Shown here: positions 1 through 5,654 of the stretch, one piece after another
Layout of the letters: every line of letters starts with the position of its first letter
Position numbering within the stretch: the first letter of the stretch is position 1
Assembly (NCBI GenBank): GCA_016550415.1
Contig: JABXGU010000057.1
Location: 1-9,420 of the forward strand
Direction of reading: 5' to 3'
Length of the DNA: 9,420 nucleotides
From: an archaeon
Lineage (GTDB): Archaea > Asgardarchaeota > Hermodarchaeia > Hermodarchaeales > Hermodarchaeaceae
The notes under the pieces: model-generated
What the model was told of the DNA's origin: nothing
Database searches by the model: none
Seen by the model: only the letters and a program-made list of their open reading frames with translations
Made by a program: the position numbers and the translations under genes

Positions 1-110
1 TTTGTTAATCCATATCCCTGAAATGCAAACTGCCGACCTAAACACCAGTCACAAAGCGTGTGCTGTCGGAGAAGCCGCTCTGCTATGGTCAGCAATTTTT
101 GCACAGTCAT
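1..110 (-). CDS. pus10: tRNA pseudouridine synthase Pus10, N-terminal fragment (cut by window edge)
   Basis: Translating the minus strand from an ATG at 110 gives 36 codons running off the window, starting MTVQKLLTIAERLL and then LCDWCLGRQFA followed by GYGLT at residues 32-36. The C-x-x-C-LGRQFA signature at residues 20-29, followed by a G-x-G-L-T stretch, is the usual N-terminus of archaeal Pus10, where the cysteines form half of a zinc site ahead of the THUMP-like domain. Pus10 makes pseudouridine at positions 54 and 55 of the tRNA T-loop. The start lies 26 bases past the stop of the preceding trmY-like gene, and no in-frame start lies between, so the ATG is the best choice; the ribosome binding site is weak. 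Only the N-terminus is present, so the catalytic domain cannot be inspected. The family call is firm from the signature alone. Confidence 0.85.
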   Translation of the reverse strand, partial: MTVQKLLTIAERLLRQHTLCDWCLGRQFAFQGYGLT

Positions 111-136
111 CGTTCCAACGAACACAACTCGGTTTT

Positions 137-727
137 TCAGTCTTTCTGCAAACCCACACCCATGGAATCAAGATGATGCAACACTGTAAGTATGGCTAAA
201 TCCCGCTTTTGGAAATCTAAATATTGTAATGAAGGATACTCATGTTTCCATTCTATAGTTTTGTATTCAAAAAGTGGACAATACATCAGAAGAATCTCCT
301 TGTCTGATATCTGATTTTGCCAAGTTGATTTTGTTCCAGGAAAGATTAGTAGGGTTTCAGGCGTCATTTTTCTCGCTAGTGTTTCTTCGGCATCCAGTTT
401 ATCAATACTAATTCCATGCGGCGTTTTGTCTTTCCTTTTTCTTCCATATACAGCCTTTTGTGCTCGTAATATTATGTGAAGAATTGAGCGTTCATCGGTT
501 CCCATGAATCGAATTGACTTTGGGTTGAAATGCAAAGTATATGGGCCTAATTGGTCAAAACAGATGCTTACCCACACCCATCGACGGAGATTATGGGAAA
601 TGCAGAGTGCAGCCCTAATACATTGTGCAACTTCCTGATAGGGTGCAGTAACTGCTCCTATATCCAGTTCTGTTTTACTCACAGGAAATTTAGCAGGTGA
701 ATCAAGCAAAATATTGAGGTACTGCAA
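137..727 (-). CDS. trmY: TrmY-like SPOUT methyltransferase (tRNA pseudouridine-54 N1-methyltransferase), divergent
   Basis: This is a 196-residue protein, close to the roughly 200 residues usual for TrmY. From memory of the family it matches along its length: the N-terminal strand QYLNILLDSPAKFP, then CISHNLRRW at about 42-50 (family FLSHDLRRD), IRFMGTDERS at 72-81 (family SPDERN), TPHGI at 102-106 (family STPGI), and a C-terminal helix LTVLHHLD at 180-187. TrmY methylates N1 of pseudouridine 54 in archaeal tRNA using S-adenosylmethionine. A TTG at 727 is preferred as start because its product begins where the family begins; the codon sits one base after the SRP54 TAG stop. The frame also stays open upstream to 787, inside SRP54, but that extra segment has no family counterpart. 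The usual GDH knot loop and the serine-proline/His-Cys C-terminal motif are not recognisable here, so activity is uncertain. The downstream neighbour is pus10, which makes its substrate. Confidence 0.75.
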   Translation of the reverse strand: MQYLNILLDSPAKFPVSKTELDIGAVTAPYQEVAQCIRAALCISHNLRRWVWVSICFDQLGPYTLHFNPKSIRFMGTDERSILHIILRAQKAVYGRKRKDKTPHGISIDKLDAEETLARKMTPETLLIFPGTKSTWQNQISDKEILLMYCPLFEYKTIEWKHEYPSLQYLDFQKRDLAILTVLHHLDSMGVGLQKD

Positions 728-728
728 C

Positions 729-2081
729 CTAACGGCCGCCTCGTGGAAGCTTCTGATCTCCGAGTCCTCCAGGTAGACGGAGTCCACCTCGTCGCTTCCT
801 AATGGACTTGATTAAGCGTTTTGATTGCGTGTATTGCTTAAGAAGCTCCTTTACATCCTTAGGTTGGGTGCCAGAACCTTTGGCAATGCGGTCTACTCGT
901 GAACGACGAATGCATTTTGGAGTCTCTAATTCCTCATCGGTCATCGACTGCATTATAACCTTCCATTTCTCTAGGTTTTCCGTGGCAACCTGCTGCATAT
1001 CTTCAGGGACCTTATAACCGAGACCCAGCATGCTAAGGATCTTACTCAGTGAACCAACTTTTCCCATTGCCTCCATTTGGGCCATCATATCCTTCAATGT
1101 GAAACGACCTGACATTATTGCCTTAGCTAGTTGTTTCTCTGGCATCGCCTCAGCATCTTTAATACGCTGCAATAATGACTCGAAATCAGCCATTCCAAGA
1201 AGTTGACCAACGAATTTTGTGGGCACAAACTTCTCTAGAGCGCCAATCTTTTCACCGGTTCCAATGTATTTGATGGGTGCACCAGTGGCAGCCACTGCTG
1301 ATAATGCTCCACCACCACGAGCTGATCCATCAAGTTTAGTTACAATAATTGAGCCAATGGGAGTTGCTGCATGGAATGCGGCTGCCTGTGTTTCTGCCTG
1401 CTGACCCAAAGTTCCATCAACTACGAGGATTATCTCAGTTGGTGTTAATGCCTTTGAAATTTGCTTCATCTCACGGATGAGACCTTTCTCCTCCTTGTGG
1501 CGTCCAGCAGTATCTACAAAGATAACTTCTGTTTTCTTTGATTTGAAATGACTCACGCCCTCTTTCGCAACCTTCACCGAATCCTTTGCCTTTGGCTTCC
1601 CAAAGAAGGGAACATCTGCTCGTTCAGCAAGTTGCTTAAGTTGATCATAAGCCCCTGGTCGGAATGTGTCTGCTGCTACAACACCAACACTGTGCCCCTC
1701 TTTCTTAATGAGCTTAGCAAGCTTTCCGATAGTTGTGGTTTTTCCACTCCCCTGAATTCCCACTACAAGGTATATGTTCGATTTACTTGGATCAAATTTA
1801 AGCGTAACAGGTTTCTCCCCAAGAATAGCTGTAAGCTCCTCATATACTACCTTGACGACATACTCACGCCGAGAAATGCCTGGGGCAACTTTATCCTTCA
1901 AAGCACGTTTCTCTATACGCTGTGTTAGCTCCATTACCAAATGAACATTAACATCAGCCTGGATTAGTGAACGCTGAAGATCCTTCACAAGTTCCTTGAC
2001 TGATTTTTCATCGACAAGAGATGCACGTAATAGTTTCCGCACAGCATTATGAAGTGCAGATCCTAATTTTTCTAAGACCAT
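729..2081 (-). CDS. srp54: signal recognition particle 54 kDa GTPase (SRP54)
   Basis: This 450-residue protein binds 7S RNA and signal peptides of nascent proteins and delivers ribosomes to the membrane receptor FtsY by GTP-dependent docking. The N domain covers about residues 1-90. The G domain shows G1 GIQGSGKTT (108-116), the DTFRPGAYDQL insertion-box start (138-148), G3 DTAGRH (190-195), G4 TKLDG (248-252) and G5 GTGEK (274-278). The methionine-rich M domain starts near 327 with FTLKDMMAQMEAMG and contains the RNA-binding helix-turn-helix SRVDRIAKGSGT (394-405). The length is normal. The last 20 or so residues form a basic, glycine-rich tail (from KRRGG at 429), written in DNA that looks more GC-rich than its surroundings. 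The ATG at 2081 has a TATA-like box 24 bases upstream. The stop lies one base before the TTG start of the trmY-like gene, implying coupled translation. Confidence 0.97.
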   Translation of the reverse strand: MVLEKLGSALHNAVRKLLRASLVDEKSVKELVKDLQRSLIQADVNVHLVMELTQRIEKRALKDKVAPGISRREYVVKVVYEELTAILGEKPVTLKFDPSKSNIYLVVGIQGSGKTTTIGKLAKLIKKEGHSVGVVAADTFRPGAYDQLKQLAERADVPFFGKPKAKDSVKVAKEGVSHFKSKKTEVIFVDTAGRHKEEKGLIREMKQISKALTPTEIILVVDGTLGQQAETQAAAFHAATPIGSIIVTKLDGSARGGGALSAVAATGAPIKYIGTGEKIGALEKFVPTKFVGQLLGMADFESLLQRIKDAEAMPEKQLAKAIMSGRFTLKDMMAQMEAMGKVGSLSKILSMLGLGYKVPEDMQQVATENLEKWKVIMQSMTDEELETPKCIRRSRVDRIAKGSGTQPKDVKELLKQYTQSKRLIKSIRKRRGGLRLPGGLGDQKLPRGGR

Positions 2082-2100
2082 CGTAAATTCCTATTCAGAG

Positions 2101-2109
2101 AGTTTATAG
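2101..2109 (-). promoter_or_regulatory. putative TATA box of srp54
   Basis: On the minus strand this reads CTATAAACT, centred about 24 bases upstream of the srp54 ATG. That archaeal spacing would put transcription start at or within a few bases of the start codon, giving a leaderless message. A second AT-rich candidate (TTTTTATTTATGG on the minus strand, 2124-2136) lies further upstream. If real, srp54 and the two tRNA genes behind it can be transcribed separately from aif5A-dys. The support is motif and spacing only. Confidence 0.45.
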
Positions 2110-2142
2110 AGCGAATAATCAAACCATAAATAAAAATTCTTT

Positions 2143-3084
2143 CTAGTCAGAGTCTAACTGTTCTAAAGCAGCACCTATTATGATGGGAAAGAGTAGGGTT
2201 GCATCACCAATAACGGTTTCAAAGGTTGCTTTAGGTTTTACTTTCCCCCATGAAATCCCTTCTTGGAGTTTTGCGCCACTTAAGCTTCCATCTTCATCTC
2301 TGGCAGTGGTTATTTGAATAGCACTCTCAAGTCCGCCCCGAAGGATATTAGCTCCCAATGTGAAATGCTTGGGAAGTCCTCCCCCAAGGATAATTGCGCC
2401 AATCCTTTTTGCTTCAAGGACATGTTCTTGAAGTATCTTCATATCCTTTAGTCCATCTAGGTTGAAGGGTTGTAATTGCTTGAAAAGAGCTAGATGAAGC
2501 CCCAACATAGAATCTAAAATACCTGGGCAAAAAATGGGGACATTCTGCAGATAGGCTTGTCGAAGAATGGATTTGGCATCCTTCAGTTGCTGTCCAATTT
2601 CATTAAGTAGTTCCGAAGGGGAAATGCCTGCGACCCGTTTTTCTTCAGGTATCTGACTTAATAATTTGTGGATATTATCTTCGAGTATCTCAAAGGCTGA
2701 GGTTTCAATGAAAACGTCTCCCGCCCGTCCAATATGCTGCTCTGCAAGTTCCCGGTCATCTACACTCATTGTGCCTTTTATGTGGTGTCCACCAATTGCC
2801 TCGATTATATCGTGGACAACATTCGCTCCACTAGTCACAATGATATTCACACGCTTTGTGCGAACAAGGTCTGCGATTATGTGACGTAGTCCACCCGGAA
2901 CCATTGGTCCTGCCATTGAAAGAAATACAAGAAATTTTGATGATTGGAATAATTCACGAACGATTTTTGCAGCTCTTGCCAGGCGTCCTGCACCTAAAAC
3001 ACCTGATCCTTCATATTGCTTAATGAGGTCTTTGAGTGTCATCCCTCTCTTTAGAACCATGTGTTTTACATATCGACGTTGCAT
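2143..3084 (-). CDS. dys: deoxyhypusine synthase
   Basis: This 313-residue enzyme transfers the aminobutyl group of spermidine, NAD-dependently, to one lysine of aIF5A, making deoxyhypusine. The N-terminus MTLKDLIKQYEGSGVLGAGRL is typical. Family blocks follow: the FLSMAGPMVPGGLR stretch (54-67), the nucleotide-binding SGANVVHD (85-92), VPIFCPGILDSMLG (182-195), the block GGGLPKH (234-240) carrying the predicted catalytic lysine K239, SLSGAKLQEGISWGKV (267-282) and GDATLLFP (293-300). The histidine of the human active-site FHSY segment is replaced (ALFKQ here), as I recall for other archaeal members. The substrate gene aif5A lies 54 bases upstream on the same strand. Start: the ATG at 3084 is used; the next ATG is eight codons in, and no clear ribosome binding site separates the two. 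Confidence 0.95.
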   Translation of the reverse strand: MQRRYVKHMVLKRGMTLKDLIKQYEGSGVLGAGRLARAAKIVRELFQSSKFLVFLSMAGPMVPGGLRHIIADLVRTKRVNIIVTSGANVVHDIIEAIGGHHIKGTMSVDDRELAEQHIGRAGDVFIETSAFEILEDNIHKLLSQIPEEKRVAGISPSELLNEIGQQLKDAKSILRQAYLQNVPIFCPGILDSMLGLHLALFKQLQPFNLDGLKDMKILQEHVLEAKRIGAIILGGGLPKHFTLGANILRGGLESAIQITTARDEDGSLSGAKLQEGISWGKVKPKATFETVIGDATLLFPIIIGAALEQLDSD

Positions 3085-3138
3085 CGTTTCATAACTCTTA
3101 TTCTTAATTTGCCTTGTATTAGAACTATAGTTGATACT

Positions 3139-3543
3139 TTAGCGTCGGCGAATTAGCTTGCGCCGCCCCATAACAATCCAATATTCAACTTGGATCCCTT
3201 GCTCGATTTTGCCTTGGAAGTCATCACCTTCCGGCATAGGCATTTCGAAACTCTCGTAGGTCTCCATGTCCATAAGGCCCAATACAGGTGGTGTTGCATC
3301 TGAGATATAGTTCACCTGTGCAACTCGCTTATCGATGACAGGTGAATTTACCTTTGCGTCGGTGGGAAGGACAATGCTTCGCTTCACACCATCAAAAACA
3401 CCGACTGCTACGATTCGTGCTTTTGCATGCCCATGCTTACCTGTTTTGCTTTTCTCTAAGCTTACAACACGGCACGTCTCGTCTTCAATAATCAAATACC
3501 GACCTACCTTGAGGCTACCAACCTCGACAACTTTATGGGACAT
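3139..3543 (-). CDS. eif5A: translation factor aIF5A (hypusine-containing)
   Basis: This is the archaeal homologue of eIF5A, which binds the ribosomal E site and helps peptide-bond formation and termination at stalled sequences. From the ATG at 3543 the protein has 134 residues, the normal archaeal size. The N-terminal SH3-like domain carries the modification loop SKTGKHGHAK (residues 32-41), in which the lysine between glycine and histidine (K36) becomes hypusine. The C-terminal OB-fold domain follows and ends in the basic tail RRKLIRRR. A GTG three codons upstream (3552) is an alternative start adding MAA. A GAAGAAG stretch precedes the ATG. A TATA-like box about 35-42 bases upstream of the ATG suggests a short leader. 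The gene lies ahead of deoxyhypusine synthase on the same strand, so protein and modifying enzyme are probably made together. The adjacent nadK gene is divergent. Confidence 0.97.
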   Translation of the reverse strand: MSHKVVEVGSLKVGRYLIIEDETCRVVSLEKSKTGKHGHAKARIVAVGVFDGVKRSIVLPTDAKVNSPVIDKRVAQVNYISDATPPVLGLMDMETYESFEMPMPEGDDFQGKIEQGIQVEYWIVMGRRKLIRRR

Positions 3544-3577
3544 TGCAGCCACTTCTTCGATTAACTAAACATGGGTC

Positions 3578-3591
3578 ACTTAAACTTTTAG
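3578..3591 (-). promoter_or_regulatory. putative BRE/TATA promoter of the aif5A-dys unit
   Basis: The minus strand reads CTAAAAGTTTAAGT: a purine-rich BRE-like part followed by the TATA-like octamer GTTTAAGT (3578-3585). Transcription would begin near 3556, leaving a leader of roughly a dozen bases before the ATG at 3543. The same octamer occurs upstream of the OB-fold/PCNA pair at 8253-8260, which supports it as a real promoter element in this genome. No experiment backs it. Confidence 0.55.
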
Positions 3592-3612
3592 GGTGTCCTG
3601 CGAAAGCCTATC

Positions 3613-3620
3613 TATACAAA
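3613..3620 (+). promoter_or_regulatory. putative TATA box of nadK
   Basis: The sequence TATACAAA is centred 23 bases upstream of the nadK GTG, the spacing expected from TATA to transcription start in archaea. The message would therefore be leaderless or nearly so, which fits the lack of a ribosome binding site between the box and the GTG. It lies back to back with the aif5A promoter in an intergenic region under 100 bases. Confidence 0.5.
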
Positions 3621-3638
3621 AAAACGTTTTGAAGCGTT

Positions 3639-4466
3639 GTGATTATCTTGAATACCGTGGGAATTGTAGTTCGTCCAGATTTTTCAGCTGGCATCGAACA
3701 TGCACAAAAGCTTCTCAAGTTACTTGAAAAGAAAAAAATGAAAGTGCTGATGCCTGTCCACTTGGCAAAAACCTTGAAACGCCCAGGATTAGGGTGCTCT
3801 CTGGATAAAATGCATGCTGATTTCGTCGTTACACTTGGTGGTGATGGTACTCTACTTTTCGCAGCACGGAGCCTTCCACCTCGGGTGCCATTACTTCCTG
3901 TTAATCTTCATTCCTTTGGATTCCTATCAGAAGGCGAAATTGAGGAGGCAATGGATCTTATTGGAGAAGTCTTGGATGAAGCAATAGAAATTCAAGAAAC
4001 TCTAAGATTCGCACTTTGGTATAAGGACGAACGACTTCCAGATGCCACAAATGAAATATTCCTTTTTCCCGTCGAACTTGGTCACCCAATAGTTATCAAA
4101 CTTCAAATCGGAGAGAACACTCCAATTTCATTTCAAGGAGATGGGCTAATTATTGCTACGCCAACAGGTTCTACTGGACACGCACGGTCCTTAGGGGGTC
4201 CAGTGCTAGATTCTCAAATTGACGCCTTCCTCCTCATTCCTGATGCACCGCTTCGCCATAGCTTTCTTCCCCTTATTGTACCTGCTGTTGACCCTATCCA
4301 TATAGAGGTTGAAAAATCAGCACATCTTGTAATTGATGGTGATCCACTATTCAAAGTACGTCCAAACACTCAAGTAACTATACGAAAATCAGAGCATCCT
4401 CTTCGAATTTTTCGTCATAAGAATAGCTTCTATTCCCGTCTCCAAAGAAAGCTTCTACGGTGCTAG
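3639..4466 (+). CDS. nadK: NAD kinase
   Basis: This 275-residue enzyme phosphorylates NAD to NADP at the 2'-hydroxyl, supplying NADP for biosynthesis. The family marks are the phosphate-binding GGDGT (67-71), NLHSFGFLSE (89-98, matching the usual N-x-G-x-LGFL), ATNEI (136-140, the NE motif), GDGLIIATPTGSTGH (167-181), and the C-terminal SFYSRLQRKLL (263-273). The start is GTG at 3639, chosen for the N-terminus that aligns with the family and the TATA box 23 bases before it. Two substitutions stand out from memory of the family: histidine for the glycine of NxG (H91) and histidine for the tyrosine of GSTGY (H181). The motifs are otherwise intact, so activity is expected. Its stop overlaps or abuts the start of nob1, pointing to joint translation. 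No functional link with Nob1 is evident. Confidence 0.94.
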   Translation: MIILNTVGIVVRPDFSAGIEHAQKLLKLLEKKKMKVLMPVHLAKTLKRPGLGCSLDKMHADFVVTLGGDGTLLFAARSLPPRVPLLPVNLHSFGFLSEGEIEEAMDLIGEVLDEAIEIQETLRFALWYKDERLPDATNEIFLFPVELGHPIVIKLQIGENTPISFQGDGLIIATPTGSTGHARSLGGPVLDSQIDAFLLIPDAPLRHSFLPLIVPAVDPIHIEVEKSAHLVIDGDPLFKVRPNTQVTIRKSEHPLRIFRHKNSFYSRLQRKLLRC

Positions 4467-4468
4467 TT

Positions 4469-5008
4469 ATGTCACAACCTTCCCAAGTGATCTTTGTCAT
4501 TGACACCTCAGCTCTTGTTGGAAGGTTACATTACGCTGCACATGACATACAGCTTGCCACAACCCCTCTTCTAGTCAATGAGATGCACCGACATGGACTC
4601 AAAGATGTTGTGCAAATGCTGCTTGACGCTCAAAAGCTTCGCATCCAAAAACCAACATCTGAATCGTTAAAAGCTGTTGTAGAAGCTGCAACTAGTTTGG
4701 GTGACATTGCATATCTTTCCAAACCAGACCAACATCTCCTTGCTCTGGCACTTGACCTATCAAAGCAAGACTATCATGTTATAGTGCTAACTGATGATTA
4801 TTCGATTCAAAACGTAGCCAAGCAGTTATCTCTAAATTATCGTCCTATTGGCGAACATGGAATCCGTGAAATTATCCAATGGGAAACATACTGCCCCGGC
4901 TGTAAACGTCGATTCTATGATTATGCAAAGGGTGATTCATGTCCAGTTTGTGGAACACCTCTAAAACGCCGGTCTATCAAAAAGCGTCAAATAAGGAATT
5001 CGCAGTAA
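4469..5008 (+). CDS. nob1: ribosome maturation endonuclease Nob1 (PIN domain plus zinc ribbon)
   Basis: Nob1 cuts the 3' end of pre-16S rRNA (site D) in the last step of small-subunit maturation. This 179-residue protein has the archaeal layout. The PIN nuclease domain spans about 8-125, with likely metal-binding acids D12 (VIDTSA), E38 (NEMHRHG), D87 (KPDQHLLALAL) and D109/D110 (TDDYSIQN). The zinc ribbon at 142-161 (CPGC ... CPVC) is followed by a basic tail, KRRSIKKRQIR, suited to RNA binding. The ATG at 4469 lies two bases past the nadK stop. A GTG at 4460 in the same frame would overlap nadK and add three residues; the choice is open. Isolated PIN domains can be VapC toxins, but the C-terminal ribbon, the lack of an antitoxin gene and the neighbouring translation genes favour Nob1. 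Confidence 0.92.
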   Translation: MSQPSQVIFVIDTSALVGRLHYAAHDIQLATTPLLVNEMHRHGLKDVVQMLLDAQKLRIQKPTSESLKAVVEAATSLGDIAYLSKPDQHLLALALDLSKQDYHVIVLTDDYSIQNVAKQLSLNYRPIGEHGIREIIQWETYCPGCKRRFYDYAKGDSCPVCGTPLKRRSIKKRQIRNSQ

Positions 5009-5022
5009 ACACGTTGAATAAG

Positions 5023-5030
5023 ATTTAAGA
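5023..5030 (+). promoter_or_regulatory. possible TATA box before the zinc-ribbon gene
   Basis: ATTTAAGA in the 71-base gap after nob1 would place transcription start near 5051 and leave a leader of about 30 bases before the ATG at 5080. This could give the zinc-ribbon/aEF1B pair its own promoter, although readthrough from nadK-nob1 is equally possible. The motif is weak. Confidence 0.3.
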
Positions 5031-5079
5031 AGCCTTGAACAACCCTTTGAACCACTCTCAAAAAGCAAGGTTTTGAACA

Positions 5080-5256
5080 ATGACCGAAGAAAAATCCGAT
5101 TTTTGCAGTAGCTGTGGAGGTCTCGTAGCTCCCCGCGAAAACTCTGTCCAGTTTTCTTGCCCCTCTTGTGGAGGAGTAATCCTCAAACGTTGCCAAAAAT
5201 GCCGAGAATTCACCAATTCCTATACATGCCCAGCATGCGGCTTCAAGGGTCCATAG
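5080..5256 (+). CDS. small archaeal zinc-ribbon protein of the COG2888 type (predicted RNA binding, translation)
   Basis: This 58-residue ORF starts with ATG at 5080 (MTEEKSDFCSSCGG) and ends CPACGFKGP. Eight cysteines form four C-x-x-C pairs at residues 9/12, 27/30, 38/41 and 50/53, enough for two zinc sites. The pattern C-x2-CG ... F-x-CP-x-CG ... RC-x-KCRE ... Y-x-CP-x-CGF-x-GP closely fits the widespread archaeal family annotated as a zinc-ribbon RNA-binding protein with a role in translation; a haloarchaeal member has been studied as HVO_2753. The molecular function is unknown. It lies 47 bases before aEF1B on the same strand, a pairing common in archaea as I recall, which supports both the gene and its link to translation. 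Its leader has no strong ribosome binding site. Confidence 0.9.
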   Translation: MTEEKSDFCSSCGGLVAPRENSVQFSCPSCGGVILKRCQKCREFTNSYTCPACGFKGP

Positions 5257-5303
5257 AAAAACCTTGTTTCAACTGCCTACTATTTCTGGGAGGTTCTATC
5301 ATC

Positions 5304-5570
5304 ATGGGAAAGGTTCTAGCAATCATGAAAATTACACCTGAAGACGCCAATTCTCCTATCGCTGAACTAAGACAACGAATTGAGAAGACAATAAAAGAAA
5401 GTGTAACTATCGAGGCATGGGAGGAAATCCCAATATTTGGACCACTCTATGCTCTTCGCCTACGCTTTATTGTTGAAGATGAAGCTGGTGGGACAGACGC
5501 AGTAGAGCAAATCATAAAGAAGACTCCTGGTGTCAGTGAAATCGAAATCGAAGCTGTAAGCCTCCTCTAG
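5304..5570 (+). CDS. ef1b: translation elongation factor aEF1B (EF-1 beta, guanine exchange factor)
   Basis: aEF1B exchanges GDP for GTP on aEF1A so that it can bind aminoacyl-tRNA again. This 88-residue protein matches the archaeal single-domain form, equal to the C-terminal exchange domain of eukaryotic EF-1 beta. It begins MGKVLAIMKITPED, has the central EEIPIFGPLYALRLRFIVEDE block (residues 40-60) and ends with the acidic strand SEIEIEAVSLL. The ATG at 5304 is chosen because it gives the family N-terminus and follows GGGAGGT at 5288-5294; the frame is open further upstream into the zinc-ribbon gene, but that extension has no family counterpart. The zinc-ribbon gene precedes it and cdc48 follows after 84 bases. 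Confidence 0.94.
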   Translation: MGKVLAIMKITPEDANSPIAELRQRIEKTIKESVTIEAWEEIPIFGPLYALRLRFIVEDEAGGTDAVEQIIKKTPGVSEIEIEAVSLL

Positions 5571-5606
5571 TTTCTCCCCCATTTTCATTTCATAGTTTTT
5601 TGTGTC
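5571..5606 (+). terminator. possible T-rich archaeal terminator after ef1b
   Basis: Directly after the ef1b stop the coding strand turns pyrimidine-rich and holds several T runs, the longest being TTTTTT at 5596-5601. Archaeal RNA polymerase can terminate at T tracts without a hairpin, and none is evident here. A TATA-like box for cdc48 follows at once, in keeping with a transcript boundary. Confidence 0.35.
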
Positions 5607-5608
5607 AA

Positions 5609-5616
5609 CTTTAAAT
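5609..5616 (+). promoter_or_regulatory. putative TATA box of cdc48
   Basis: CTTTAAAT is centred about 26 bases ahead of 5638, the expected transcription start, just before the ribosome binding site GGAGGAG (5641-5647). That site lies seven bases before the TTG start at 5655 and so decides the start codon. The result is a message with a short leader. Confidence 0.5.
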
Positions 5617-5654
5617 GCTCTTGTTCCTTTGCTTTTACTAGGAGGAGTATAATT

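Noticed and set aside
2..199. 65-codon plus-strand frame at the window start
   Set aside because: It runs antisense to the Pus10 N-terminus and the end of the TrmY-like gene, and its protein resembles nothing recognisable.
728..787. Upstream extension of the TrmY-like gene to 787
   Set aside because: The extra 20 residues overlap SRP54 in another frame and have no counterpart in TrmY; the TTG at 727 gives the family N-terminus.
802..1928. Plus-strand frames at 802-1017, 1219-1404 and 1548-1928
   Set aside because: All are antisense to the well-supported SRP54 gene and have no domain-like pattern; they are shadow frames.
3123..3132. Perfect 10-base palindrome AACTATAGTT between aif5A and dys
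   Set aside because: It is short and AT-rich, could arise by chance, and no second copy was noticed; it could at most be a weak TATA-like site.
4469..5008. PIN-domain protein as a VapC toxin
   Set aside because: No antitoxin gene is next to it and it carries a C-terminal zinc ribbon with a basic tail, the Nob1 layout.
5157..5303. Upstream extension of aEF1B to 5157
   Set aside because: It lies inside the zinc-ribbon gene in a different frame; the ATG at 5304 has a ribosome binding site and the family N-terminus.
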